Assembly (NCBI GenBank): GCA_963753055.1
Contig: CAVWAP010000003.1
Coordinates: 177,131-241,130, forward strand
DNA length: 64,000 bases
From: JAUWGC01 sp963753055
GTDB lineage: Bacteria > Bacteroidota > Bacteroidia > Bacteroidales > B18-G4
Direction of reading: 5' to 3'
Of the stretch, positions 27,766-35,910 are shown in pieces (positions within the stretch are counted from its first letter, which is position 1; each line of letters starts with the position of its first letter). The position numbers and the translations under genes are program-made. The notes under the pieces are model-generated. The model was given only the letters and a program-made list of their open reading frames with translations. It was not told the origin of the DNA and searched no databases.

Positions 27766-28038
27766 TTACTCATCGGTCTTGTTTTTATCCATATGTTTCT
27801 GGTAGCGACTCCTGAACTTGTCTACTCGTCCGGCGGTATCCACAAGTTTCATCTTGCCTGTATAGAACGGGTGAGAAGTATTGGAAATCTCCAACTTGAT
27901 CAATGGGTATTCATTGCCATCTTCCCACTTAATAGTTTCTTTGGATTTGGCAGTTGACTTTGACAGGAACGTATAATCGTTCGACATATCTTTAAAAACA
28001 ACCGGTCTGTATTCCTTAGGATGAATATCTTTTTTCAT
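27766..28038 (-). CDS. rpmE2: 50S ribosomal protein L31, type B
   Basis: L31 is a ribosomal protein of the large subunit that bridges to the 30S head. The 90-residue product from the ATG at 28036-28038 starts MKKDIHPKEYRPVVFKD and contains NTSHPFYTGK, as in type B L31. It lacks the CxxC zinc motif of the type A form, and is longer, both normal for Bacteroidota. A longer frame (28068) would start inside the promoter spacer. It is a single-gene unit with a strong promoter and a strong terminator. Confidence 0.95.
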   Translation of the reverse strand: MKKDIHPKEYRPVVFKDMSNDYTFLSKSTAKSKETIKWEDGNEYPLIKLEISNTSHPFYTGKMKLVDTAGRVDKFRSRYQKHMDKNKTDE

Positions 28039-28065
28039 TTTATTACTGTTCTGAATTTCGGACGG

Positions 28066-28097
28066 CAAAAGTACAACTTCTATTTAATATATACAAA
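28066..28097 (-). promoter_or_regulatory. Strong Bacteroidota promoter of rpmE2
   Basis: On the minus strand TTTG (28097-28094) is followed after exactly 20 bases by TACTTTTG (28073-28066). This is the best match to the TTTG-N20-TAnnTTTG consensus in the window, fitting a highly expressed ribosomal gene. The leader would be about 21 bases. Confidence 0.7.
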
Positions 28098-28220
28098 TAA
28101 TTGTAGGATTTTTCTTTTACCAACCCCCGTCCCCCTCCCTTGCCAAAAGAGGGGATGCACACGCATCAAACAATATCATTACTGCCCGGCCTGGGAGTGG
28201 GTACGAGAAACGAGCAATAT

Positions 28221-29237
28221 CTATCTATCCAGTGACAGCAGAAACTCCATTGTGTCAATATTATCTGCATAGTCCCAGAGTTCCGGGTACTGGCTCTGGC
28301 CTGGCATTACTGCACCAGGGATAGCCGGATGTTCAGATACCAAACACTGGATTTTCGCTTCATGATCATTTATAAAATCCTTAACAAGGTCTACATCTTT
28401 ATAGTTCTCAAAATGCAGCACAGACAGAGGGCTGCTAAGGCCATGATCTTCTTTTAACAATAGAAACCCTATATCATAAAACTGCTGTTGGTTCAGGACG
28501 AGGATGGTTTTATTGTATGTATAGTTGTTATGGTATTTATTATGATCGATGACTACATTATAGGGTTGGATAGCATCAATAAAACGCTTCCAGTCATAGT
28601 TTTCAGGGACATAGACCTTGGAAACGTTGCGACAGCCCATACCAAAATATCGAAAGATGTCCTCTCCCAGGCTTTTCAGGGATCTGTCAGATTCATCGCC
28701 CGTCAGGATAGCCAATCCATTCCTGTTCTTCCTGATAATATGCGGGTATTTCCCAAAGTACGATTCAAAGTACCTCGAAGTGTTGTTGCTACCCGTTGCT
28801 ATTACTGCATCAAAGTCTGACAGGCGTTCTTCGGTAAATGAAATCTTATCTTTAAACCCCGGCTCAATATTGATTAATTCCTCACTGATAGTTTTTAGCA
28901 ATTCCGGGTCATCGGAGGAGAGCTTACCGATAAAACGATGCCCTGCAAGCAGAACACAAAGGAAATCGTGGAATCCAACCATTGGAATATTACCAGCCAT
29001 CACCACGCCTATCTTTTTTTCTTGCGGCTCAGTGTTAATGGAGGGTATGTACTTATCAACAAAAGCATCCATTGATGATTTTTCAAGCATCTGTGCCAGT
29101 GAAGCTAAGGCAATTCTAATATTACTATCGGTGAACCAGGGATTGATCAGAGCAGCCTCCCTGATTTTGTCGTCATCAAACCTAAGCAGGCGCTCCCCGA
29201 GTGCGACGAAAGCTTCCTTTCTTTGTTGAATGTTCAT
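28221..29237 (-). CDS. LuxC-type acyl-CoA reductase
   Basis: A 338-residue member of the LuxC acyl-CoA reductase family (PF05893-like), related to aldehyde dehydrogenases. Visible features are GVVMAGNIPMVGFHDFLCVL, GKLSSDDPELLK, the glycine-containing AVIATGSNNTSRYF and the putative catalytic Cys202 in YFGMGCRNVSKVYVP. Such enzymes reduce an acyl-CoA to the aldehyde with NADPH. In Bacteroidota it is usually next to serC and serA, as here (divergent, with a 150-base spacer). The physiological substrate is unknown to me. I took the ATG at 29235-29237 over a TTG four codons earlier. Confidence 0.82.
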   Translation of the reverse strand: MNIQQRKEAFVALGERLLRFDDDKIREAALINPWFTDSNIRIALASLAQMLEKSSMDAFVDKYIPSINTEPQEKKIGVVMAGNIPMVGFHDFLCVLLAGHRFIGKLSSDDPELLKTISEELINIEPGFKDKISFTEERLSDFDAVIATGSNNTSRYFESYFGKYPHIIRKNRNGLAILTGDESDRSLKSLGEDIFRYFGMGCRNVSKVYVPENYDWKRFIDAIQPYNVVIDHNKYHNNYTYNKTILVLNQQQFYDIGFLLLKEDHGLSSPLSVLHFENYKDVDLVKDFINDHEAKIQCLVSEHPAIPGAVMPGQSQYPELWDYADNIDTMEFLLSLDR

Positions 29238-29294
29238 TGGTGATTGCAATAAATTCGTAATTGATTCAAAAACATTTGTTTTGTATTAAAAAAC

Positions 29295-29326
29295 TCTGGA
29301 AAATATTCTAAAATATTTTAACTTTG
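29295..29326 (+). promoter_or_regulatory. Promoter of the serC-serA operon
   Basis: TAACTTTG at 29319-29326 matches TAnnTTTG; TCTG at 29295-29298 is a partial -33 element 20 bases upstream. The serC leader would be about 55 bases. Confidence 0.45.
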
Positions 29327-29387
29327 CTGCTTATCAAGACCAGCTTACAGAATCAACTAAAGATATTATTATTAATAACCCAAAAAT

Positions 29388-30461
29388 ATGAAAAAGCATA
29401 ATTTTTACGCAGGTCCATCTATCCTACCCCAATATACGATAGAAAACACAGCGAAAGCTGTATTGGATCTGGATGGTATTGGACTTTCTGTGATGGAAAT
29501 CTCACACCGCAGTAAAGAATTCATGGCTATCATCGAAGAAGCCCAGGATCTATTTAAAGAGCTGTTAGCCATTCCTGAGGGTTACACGGTACTATTTGTC
29601 GGAGGTGGAGCAAGCTTACAGTTTGCCATGGTACCGTTTAACATGCTCAACAAGAAAGCGGCCTATCTTAACACAGGTGCCTGGGCTAAAAAAGCCATCA
29701 AGGAAGCAAAGTTATTTGGTGAAGTTGATGTAGTTGCTTCATCTGAAGACAAGATCTTTAACTATATACCTAAAGACTATACTATTCCTGCAGATGCGGA
29801 TTATTTCCACATTACCACCAACAATACTATTTATGGAACAGAGATCCACACAGATATTGATTCACCTGTTCCATTGATCGCTGACATGTCATCAGATATT
29901 TTCAGTCGCCCGGTAGATATTTCCAGGTACGCAATTATTTATGGGGGCGCCCAAAAGAACCTGGCCCCTGCCGGTGTAACCTTTGTCATTGTAAAGAACG
30001 AACTGCTGGGTAAAGTTGATCGTGAGATCCCAACTATGCTTAATTATCAAACGCACATTGATAAGGGATCCATGTTCAATACTCCGCCATGTCTCCCAAT
30101 TTATGCTGCCTTGCAAACCCTGAAGTGGTTGAAAAACCTTGGTGGTATCGAGACAATGCAGAAGATGAACCAGGAAAAAGCTGGAATGCTGTATGCAGAG
30201 ATTGACAGGAATAAGATGTTTAAGGGCACCGTTGAAGATCCGGCCGACAGGTCGCTGATGAATATATGTTGGGTGATGAATGACGGCCAGGAAGAATTTG
30301 AAAAGGACTTCATGGAATTGGCCACTGCAAGGGGCATGATGGGCATCAAAGGACACAGATCCGTAGGTGGTTTCCGTGCTTCAACATACAATGCACTTCC
30401 GATGGACAGTGTGAAAGCTTTGATTGACACAATGCAAGATTTTGAAAACCTCAAAAAATAA
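29388..30461 (+). CDS. serC: Phosphoserine aminotransferase
   Basis: SerC transfers an amino group from glutamate to 3-phosphohydroxypyruvate in serine synthesis and may also act in pyridoxal phosphate synthesis. The 357-residue product starts KKHNFYAGPSILP, the family start, and has the PLP Lys190 in YGGAQKNLAPAG, plus VGGGASLQFAM and MEISHRS near the N-terminus. The C-terminus ends with GHRSVGGFRASTYNALP, a SerC signature with substrate-binding Arg. serA begins 6 bases later. Confidence 0.97.
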   Translation: MKKHNFYAGPSILPQYTIENTAKAVLDLDGIGLSVMEISHRSKEFMAIIEEAQDLFKELLAIPEGYTVLFVGGGASLQFAMVPFNMLNKKAAYLNTGAWAKKAIKEAKLFGEVDVVASSEDKIFNYIPKDYTIPADADYFHITTNNTIYGTEIHTDIDSPVPLIADMSSDIFSRPVDISRYAIIYGGAQKNLAPAGVTFVIVKNELLGKVDREIPTMLNYQTHIDKGSMFNTPPCLPIYAALQTLKWLKNLGGIETMQKMNQEKAGMLYAEIDRNKMFKGTVEDPADRSLMNICWVMNDGQEEFEKDFMELATARGMMGIKGHRSVGGFRASTYNALPMDSVKALIDTMQDFENLKK

Positions 30462-30467
30462 ATTAAA

Positions 30468-31388
30468 ATGCCTAAAGTATTAGTAGCTACCGTAAAGCCA
30501 TTTGCTCCTCTTGCTGTATCTGAGATCAAGAAGGTACTCGATCAAGCAGGCTATGAATTAACATTACTTGAAAAATATGCCAGCCAGGATGACCTGATCC
30601 AGGCAGTGAAAGATGCTGATGCAGTTATTGTTAGGAGCGATATTGTTGACGCTGCCGTGATTGGAGCTATGGAAAAAACAAAGGTCATTGTAAGGGCTGG
30701 TGCTGGGTATGACAATATTGACCTTGCTGCTGCTTCAGCAAAAAATATTGTCGTTATGAACACTCCCGGGCAGAATTCCAATGCTGTCGGTGAACTTGTA
30801 ATAGGAATGATGGTTTTCATGGCCAGGAACCAGTACAATGGAACCTCTGGCACTGAATTAAAAAATAAGACCCTTGGATTGCAAGCTTATGGCAATGTTG
30901 GGAAATATGTGGCAGAGATAGCCAAAGGCTTCGGTATGGAAATCTATGCTTATGATCCATTCATAGACCAGAAGATTATTGAAGATGCTGGTATTACTGC
31001 AGTAGATTCACTGGAGGAACTATACTCTGCATGCCAGTACATCTCCTTGCATATCCCTGCTAATGAGCACACTAAGGGATCTGTTAATTATGGTTTACTC
31101 TCATTGATGCCAAAAAACGCCACCCTGGTTAATGGTGCCCGGAAAGAGGTGATCAATGAAGAAGACCTTTTAAGGATATTTGAAGTAAGAGACGATTTCA
31201 AATACTTGGCAGACATAGCACCCAACTGCAGGGAAGAGATAGAAAACAAGTATCCCGGCAGGTTTTTCTTTACACCAAAGAAGATGGGAGCACAAACAGC
31301 GGAAGCCAATATTAATGCGGGAATTGCGGCTGCCCAACAAATTGTTAATTATATAGAAAATAACGATAATACATTTCAGGTAAATTAG
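30468..31388 (+). CDS. serA: D-3-phosphoglycerate dehydrogenase, short Bacteroidota type
   Basis: SerA oxidises 3-phosphoglycerate to 3-phosphohydroxypyruvate with NAD, the first step of serine synthesis. The 306-residue product has the substrate-domain motif VRAGAGYDNIDLAAA and the Rossmann segment AYGNVGKYVAEIAKGFGM, and ends without the ACT regulatory domain of longer SerA proteins. Where most family members have a catalytic His (TPHxGA), this one has TPKKMGAQT. I recall the same residues in Bacteroides SerA, so this is a lineage feature rather than a defect. Operon with serC. Confidence 0.93.
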   Translation: MPKVLVATVKPFAPLAVSEIKKVLDQAGYELTLLEKYASQDDLIQAVKDADAVIVRSDIVDAAVIGAMEKTKVIVRAGAGYDNIDLAAASAKNIVVMNTPGQNSNAVGELVIGMMVFMARNQYNGTSGTELKNKTLGLQAYGNVGKYVAEIAKGFGMEIYAYDPFIDQKIIEDAGITAVDSLEELYSACQYISLHIPANEHTKGSVNYGLLSLMPKNATLVNGARKEVINEEDLLRIFEVRDDFKYLADIAPNCREEIENKYPGRFFFTPKKMGAQTAEANINAGIAAAQQIVNYIENNDNTFQVN

Positions 31389-31479
31389 TAATTTGAAGTG
31401 TATCAATAATTTATTATATTGCACTATCATTTGCTGGTGACGACCGACTTTATCTTAATTAACCAAGATCATACACAAA

Positions 31480-31923
31480 ATGGAAAATGCAGACAGAACA
31501 CCAACTTTTTTCAGATTTGAAGACCTGAGGATTTACCATAAAGCCATGGATTATATCCAATGGATTTATGAAGCAACTAAAGCAATCAAAAAACAAGAAC
31601 AAGATAATCTTGTACCCAAATTTAATGCTGCTGCAAGGGATATTGCACTGAATATAGCTGAAGGATCCGCCAGAAACAAGAGCCAGTTTATTTATTATCT
31701 TAAAATGGCGAAGAGCTCGATCAGGGAATGCCTTGTCTATACTTCGTTAGTTTATAACCTGGGATTTTTCAAGGATGACCAGCAAGACCATTCCAGGACT
31801 CAGTTAATGGAGATGACCAAGATGATCGGTGCCCTGATCTCTTCACTTCAACGGGGAACTAAGAGAGAGGTACCTGACGAACCGGCAGTTGCCGAAATTC
31901 ATGAGTCAGATGATGATTTCTAG
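31480..31923 (+). CDS. Four-helix bundle protein (23S rRNA intervening-sequence / S23 type)
   Basis: A 147-residue all-helical protein of the S23 family, first known from ORFs in 23S rRNA intervening sequences and related to the Avd accessory protein of diversity-generating retroelements. The core is FEDLRIYHKAMDYIQWIYEA, FNAAARDIALNIAEGSARNKS and YYLKMAKSSIRECLVYTSL. The N-terminal LRIYHKA and the NIAEG motif are diagnostic. It has been placed between serA and the DUF1015 gene, which are usually adjacent. The 10-bp word TTAATTAACC occurs on both sides (31455-31464, 31969-31978). No reverse transcriptase or rRNA is nearby. The function is unknown. Confidence 0.85.
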   Translation: MENADRTPTFFRFEDLRIYHKAMDYIQWIYEATKAIKKQEQDNLVPKFNAAARDIALNIAEGSARNKSQFIYYLKMAKSSIRECLVYTSLVYNLGFFKDDQQDHSRTQLMEMTKMIGALISSLQRGTKREVPDEPAVAEIHESDDDF

Positions 31924-31979
31924 AGTCTCGTATTAGTTTATTTCATGTAAAACTTTAAGTAAAATTATTTAATTAACCT

Positions 31980-33227
31980 ATGGCCGTATTAAAAGCATTT
32001 AAAGGTCTAAGGCCTCCTAAGGATATTGCAAAAGATCTTGCATCCAGGCCTTATGATGTGCTGAATTCAGAAGAAGCAAGAGAAGAAGCAATAGGAAATG
32101 ATTACTCCCTTTTGCATATTATCAAGCCGGAAATTGATCTTACCCCCGGCATTGATGTGCACTCACAACCAGTATACGACAAGGCTGCGGAAAATTTTCG
32201 CAAGTTCAGGGAAAATGGATGGCTCATCCAGGATGAAGATGAGTACCTGTACATTTATGCACAGACCATGAATGGGAAGACTCAGTATGGTTTAGTTGGA
32301 TGTGCAGCTGTTGATGATTACATGAATGAGATCATCAAAAAGCATGAACTGACAAGGCCTGACAAAGAAGAAGACCGGATGAAACATGTCAGGATCAACA
32401 ACGCCAATATGGAACCTGTCTTTTTCTCCTACCCTGCTGTCAGGGAAATCGATGATATCATTGAAGCATTTGTTACAGAGAACCTGCCTGAATACGACTT
32501 CGTGGCCGATGATGGTATTGGCCATCATTTCTGGGTGATCAAGGATAAAACCATCATCAATCAGATAACTGAATTATTTGATAAGGTTCCGTTCACTTAT
32601 GTGGCCGATGGGCATCACCGGACCGCAGCAGCAGCCCTTGTAGGTAATGAAAAAAGAAAATCTAATCCAAATCATACGGGTGAAGAGGAATACAATTTCT
32701 TTCTGGCTGTGCATTTCCCGGATGACCAGCTCACCATTATCGACTATAACAGGGTTGTGACTGATCTCTACGGGCTATCAAAGAGTGATTTTTTAGATAA
32801 GCTGGGGAAAGTATTCGATATTGAAGAAAAAGGCACCGGGATATATAAACCGGTTAAGCTTCATGAGTTCAGCATGTACCTGGACGGCAAGTGGTACGGT
32901 TTGATGGCCAAAGATGGAACTTACGATGATAATGATCCTATTGGGGTGCTGGATGTAACCATATTATCAAAGCATGTCCTGGATGAAATCCTTGGTATCA
33001 AGGATCTGCGCAGGGACAAGAGGATTGATTTTGTAGGTGGTATCCGCGGACTGGGTGAGCTGGAGAAGAGGGTTGACAGTGGCGATATGGAAGTAGCATT
33101 TGCCCTTTACCCTGTTTCCATGAAACAGTTGATCGACATTGCCGATACGGGTAACATTATGCCTCCGAAGACTACGTGGTTTGAGCCAAAGCTGCGGAGC
33201 GGGCTTGTGGTGCATTTGTTAGAATAG
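31980..33227 (+). CDS. DUF1015 family protein, serine-operon associated
   Basis: A 415-residue protein of the DUF1015 family, often called putative serine kinase SerK-like because some archaeal relatives phosphorylate serine. The start LKAFKGLRPPKDIAKDLASRPYD, and the motif FTYVADGHHRTAAAA in mid-protein, with its His-His-Arg, are hallmarks. It completes the serC-serA-DUF1015 set, so a role in serine metabolism is likely. I see no signal peptide. Its stop codon lies at the start of a heptamer repeat array. Confidence 0.88.
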   Translation: MAVLKAFKGLRPPKDIAKDLASRPYDVLNSEEAREEAIGNDYSLLHIIKPEIDLTPGIDVHSQPVYDKAAENFRKFRENGWLIQDEDEYLYIYAQTMNGKTQYGLVGCAAVDDYMNEIIKKHELTRPDKEEDRMKHVRINNANMEPVFFSYPAVREIDDIIEAFVTENLPEYDFVADDGIGHHFWVIKDKTIINQITELFDKVPFTYVADGHHRTAAAALVGNEKRKSNPNHTGEEEYNFFLAVHFPDDQLTIIDYNRVVTDLYGLSKSDFLDKLGKVFDIEEKGTGIYKPVKLHEFSMYLDGKWYGLMAKDGTYDDNDPIGVLDVTILSKHVLDEILGIKDLRRDKRIDFVGGIRGLGELEKRVDSGDMEVAFALYPVSMKQLIDIADTGNIMPPKTTWFEPKLRSGLVVHLLE

Positions 33228-33311
33228 TTGTCAGTTATCAGTTGTCAGTTATAGGTTAGTAGGTTATAGGTTATAGGTTATAAATTGTAAATTATAAACT
33301 GTAATTTGTAA
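33227..33311. repeat. Heptanucleotide array, about 12 units, GTTRTCA grading to GTTATAG and ATTATAA
   Basis: From the last base of the DUF1015 stop codon the sequence proceeds in 7-bp steps: GTTGTCA, GTTATCA, GTTGTCA, GTTATAG, one 8-bp unit, GTTATAG, GTTATAG, GTTATAA, ATTGTAA, ATTATAA, ACTGTAA, TTTGTAA. It runs into the last codons of the convergent deacetylase gene. The units change stepwise along the array. Confidence 0.8.
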
Positions 33312-34089
33312 CTCTAATGTTTTCTTTGTCGAGGATTTCTTTCCATTTCATGGATTTCCAGAATTCGTATTCTGCTTTGCGGTTAAGCTTAGATCCGGGC
33401 TTGTTAGCTGTTGCCGGGTGAGTCATAAATTCTACAACAGAATATTCCTGATAGGCTTTAGAAATCGAACTTTTGAAGACTGCTTCATGCTTATCATCTG
33501 TGCTCCAGAAGCTGGTGATCAGGGTTTCAGGGCTTATCAATTTCTTATTTTCTAACCTGGCAATTTCCCATACACCCCGATAGAGGGCTGTTTTCGCATT
33601 TGATTCATCTGTCACTCTACAATTTCTGACTCTTCGTATCCCGTTCCTTACAAATAATTCCTGGATGATCTTCCCAATGAAGGGGAACTGGTGAATATGC
33701 TTATGGCTGTCAGCATGAGATACGTTAATATGATTCTGTTTTAAGACATTAAGTTGAGCATGGAGTTCCATTTCAATATGATCCAGGCGGATCTTTTTAA
33801 GCATATAGCGTGAAAGGAAAACATTCAGGCTAAAGAAATTACCGGATGGATCAATAAGTGAGTAGACCTGTTCCGGGGGAGATACAGGTTTTCCATCCAG
33901 CATATTGAAATGCAGCCCGGTAGAAATGTTTCCAAGCGCTGCTATTTTCTGAAGATCATCTTCCCCCACCATATTTGCCAGAATGGTAGTGCTGCTAATA
34001 GCCCCCATCCCCGCCAATTCTAAAATGGCTTCAACAGTTTGGTCGTCCAAACCATAATCATCCGCATTGATTATTAACCGCTTCTCCAC
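33292..34089 (-). CDS. ChbG/HpnK (YdjC) family carbohydrate deacetylase
   Basis: A polysaccharide-deacetylase-like protein of about 266 residues. The metal-binding start LIINADDYGLDD (Asp-Asp) and the motif NVSHADSHKHIHQFP (His ligands) are the family signatures; EFMTHPAT follows in the C-terminal part. Members remove acetyl groups from chitooligosaccharides, or act in hopanoid or glycolipid synthesis. Which of these applies is not evident. The start is uncertain: a GTG at 34087-34089 (MEKRLIINADDYG) or a TTG six codons upstream. A TAnnTTTG box only five bases before the GTG favours the shorter form. Divergent from yggS across a heptamer array. Confidence 0.83.
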   Translation of the reverse strand: MEKRLIINADDYGLDDQTVEAILELAGMGAISSTTILANMVGEDDLQKIAALGNISTGLHFNMLDGKPVSPPEQVYSLIDPSGNFFSLNVFLSRYMLKKIRLDHIEMELHAQLNVLKQNHINVSHADSHKHIHQFPFIGKIIQELFVRNGIRRVRNCRVTDESNAKTALYRGVWEIARLENKKLISPETLITSFWSTDDKHEAVFKSSISKAYQEYSVVEFMTHPATANKPGSKLNRKAEYEFWKSMKWKEILDKENIRVTNYSL

Positions 34090-34094
34090 ACTAA

Positions 34095-34102
34095 CAAAAA
34101 TA
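34095..34102 (-). promoter_or_regulatory. Promoter -7 box close to the deacetylase start
   Basis: On the minus strand this reads TATTTTTG, five bases before the GTG start. No clear -33 element is present; that region is the heptamer array at 34106-34147. Confidence 0.3.
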
Positions 34103-34105
34103 CAC

Positions 34106-34147
34106 AATCACCAACCACTAACCACTAATCACTTACCACTAATCACT
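34106..34147. repeat. Heptanucleotide array, 6 x AAYCACT
   Basis: Six 7-bp units read AATCACC, AACCACT, AACCACT, AATCACT, TACCACT, AATCACT. The array occupies the spacer between two divergent genes, exactly where the -33 regions of both promoters should lie. Confidence 0.85.
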
Positions 34148-34155
34148 ATTTTCCC

Positions 34156-34163
34156 TAATTTTG
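34156..34163 (+). promoter_or_regulatory. Promoter -7 box close to yggS start
   Basis: TAATTTTG, a TAnnTTTG match, ends four bases before the GTG start at 34168. If it is the promoter, the mRNA would be leaderless or nearly so. Confidence 0.35.
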
Positions 34164-34167
34164 TTCT

Positions 34168-34839
34168 GTGAGCATTGCAGAAAATTTAACAAAACTGAAG
34201 GGGGAGGTCCCGGATCATGTCAAGATCGTTGCAGTTTCAAAAACAAAGCCAATCGAAGATCTCCTGGAAGCATATAATGCCGGGCAAAGGATTTTTGGTG
34301 AAAACAAGGTCCAGGAGCTGATTGCCAAGCACCCTGAATTGCCGGACGATATTCAGTGGCACATGATTGGACACTTGCAGACAAATAAGGTTAAGTATAT
34401 TGCTCCATATGTAAGTTTGATAGAGTCGGTTGACAGCCTGAAGCTTTTAAAGGAGATTAACAAGCAAGCCCTGAAGAATGACCGGACAATTGAATGTACT
34501 TTGCAGTTCCACATCGCTTCAGAAGACAGTAAATTTGGCTTGTATGTTGATGAGGCTGAGGAGATTATAAATACCAATGAATTCAAGGACTTCAAAAATA
34601 TCAGGATTATCGGAGTTATGGGGATGGGAACATTTACTGATGATGAGGATATATTAAGGAAGGAGTTTTCAACACTGAAACATATCTTTGACCAGCTGAA
34701 GGCAACATATTTTTCAAATGATAAGTCCTTTAAAGAAATATCTATGGGCATGACCGGTGATTATTTGATTGCTATTGAAGAGGGTAGCACGATGGTTCGT
34801 GTGGGTACAGGCATATTTGGAGAGCGATATTATCATTAA
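34168..34839 (+). CDS. YggS/PLPBP family pyridoxal-phosphate homeostasis protein
   Basis: A 223-residue PLP-binding protein with an alanine-racemase-like barrel and no known catalytic activity. It buffers and delivers PLP and affects amino-acid pools. The PLP Lys25 is in VAVSKTKPIEDL, and the conserved segments FGENKVQEL, WHMIGHLQTNKVKY, and SMGMTGDYLIAIEEGSTMVRVG followed by IFG are all present. It uses a GTG start. The CaCA exchanger gene begins 9 bases later in the same direction. Confidence 0.93.
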   Translation: MSIAENLTKLKGEVPDHVKIVAVSKTKPIEDLLEAYNAGQRIFGENKVQELIAKHPELPDDIQWHMIGHLQTNKVKYIAPYVSLIESVDSLKLLKEINKQALKNDRTIECTLQFHIASEDSKFGLYVDEAEEIINTNEFKDFKNIRIIGVMGMGTFTDDEDILRKEFSTLKHIFDQLKATYFSNDKSFKEISMGMTGDYLIAIEEGSTMVRVGTGIFGERYYH

Positions 34840-34848
34840 ACTGTATTC

Positions 34849-35796
34849 ATGGTCTATATACTATTTATTCTGGGATTTGTCGTTCTCATACTTGGCGCCA
34901 ACTGGATGATCGAAGGAGCAAGCGCAATTGGAAAAAAACTACGTATTCCATCCATAGTGATCGGTCTGACCATTGTGGCCATTGGCACTTCACTTCCGGA
35001 ACTTGTGATCAATGTGATTGCCAGTATTGATGGCATTACTGACCTGGCAATATCTAATGTACTTGGCAGTAATATGCTCAATATCCTGGTCATACTTGGT
35101 GTTACAGCATTAATCTACCCGGTAGGCATCCCTGCTGCCACTTCCAAATATGAGATTCCATTAAGTTTTATAATCACCATTATTCTTGGCATCCTGGCAA
35201 GTGACATCCTGATTATGGGTTCGGAAAAGAATGTACTGGGTTTTTGGGATGGTTTCATATTCGTTTTAATGTTTATAGGGTTTATTGTTTATTCTATCCG
35301 GCTGGGAAAACACACGAAACCAGAACCTTATGACAAACAATTCAAGTGGTTGAAAGCCCTGTTATTTATCCTGTTGGGGCTTGCAGGGCTCTATTGGGGA
35401 GGACAGTGGATTGTTAACGGCACCCTGGAAATAGCCGCTCTTTTCAATATCAGTGAGGGTACTGTCGGGTTAACAATTGTAGCTTTTGCTACGTCTTTAC
35501 CAGAACTGGTAACCTCTATTGTAGCTTCCGTGAAGAAAAACAATGAAATAGCGGTAGGCAACGCTATTGGGTCCAGTATATTTAACATTACTCTTGTTCT
35601 TGGGGTCAGTGCTATGATAACTCCCCTAACCTTTGCAGCAGCCAGCATGCTTGACCTGGGAATGGTTATGGCAGCAAATGCTTTCCTCTTTGTTTTTGTC
35701 TTTACCGGCCGGGGTCGAAAGATCAGCCGGATCGAAGGTGTCTTGCTTATCATTATTTATATCCTTTACCTGTTATTTACGTTCAATCTGCGATAA
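34849..35796 (+). CDS. CaCA family sodium/calcium exchanger (YrbG-like)
   Basis: A 315-residue integral membrane protein with about ten transmembrane segments in two homologous halves. Each half carries the alpha-repeat motif: AIGTSLPELVINVIASIDG with GSNMLNILVILG in the first half, and AFATSLPELVTSIVASVKK with GNAIGSSIFNITLVLG in the second. The conserved Glu of each PEL is the cation ligand. It exchanges Ca2+ or K+ for Na+ or H+ at the inner membrane; ion preference cannot be read. It follows yggS by 9 bases. Confidence 0.93.
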   Translation: MVYILFILGFVVLILGANWMIEGASAIGKKLRIPSIVIGLTIVAIGTSLPELVINVIASIDGITDLAISNVLGSNMLNILVILGVTALIYPVGIPAATSKYEIPLSFIITIILGILASDILIMGSEKNVLGFWDGFIFVLMFIGFIVYSIRLGKHTKPEPYDKQFKWLKALLFILLGLAGLYWGGQWIVNGTLEIAALFNISEGTVGLTIVAFATSLPELVTSIVASVKKNNEIAVGNAIGSSIFNITLVLGVSAMITPLTFAAASMLDLGMVMAANAFLFVFVFTGRGRKISRIEGVLLIIIYILYLLFTFNLR

Positions 35797-35811
35797 CTCG
35801 AAATAATTTTA

Positions 35812-35819
35812 TAATTTTG
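35812..35819 (+). promoter_or_regulatory. Possible promoter box upstream of tRNA-Arg
   Basis: TAATTTTG matches TAnnTTTG, about 92 bases before the tRNA. TCTG 21 bases upstream is a weak -33 element. Confidence 0.3.
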
Positions 35820-35864
35820 CAATCAAAGTTAGAAAGCAGAAAGCGCGAAGAACATTTCCCTTTT

Positions 35865-35906
35865 CTTTTCTCTCTCTCTTCTCTCTTCTCTCTTTTCTCC
35901 TTTCTA
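35865..35906. repeat. Polypyrimidine heptamer array (TTCTCTC-type)
   Basis: In 7-bp steps the tract reads CTTTTCT, CTCTCTC, TTCTCTC, TTCTCTC, TTTTCTC, CTTTCTA and ends four bases before the tRNA. Just upstream AGAAAGC is repeated in tandem. The pure C/T content makes the period less certain than in the other arrays. Confidence 0.55.
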
Positions 35907-35910
35907 ACAG

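Noticed and set aside
28120..28200. CCCCTC / GAGGGG dyad between L31 and the LuxC-type gene, considered as a terminator or MITE
   Set aside because: Stem of only six pairs with a long loop, no T-run and no second copy in the window.
30468..31388. SerA thought to be inactive because the usual catalytic His is replaced (TPKKMGA)
   Set aside because: The same residues are, as I recall, normal in Bacteroides SerA, so this is a lineage trait.
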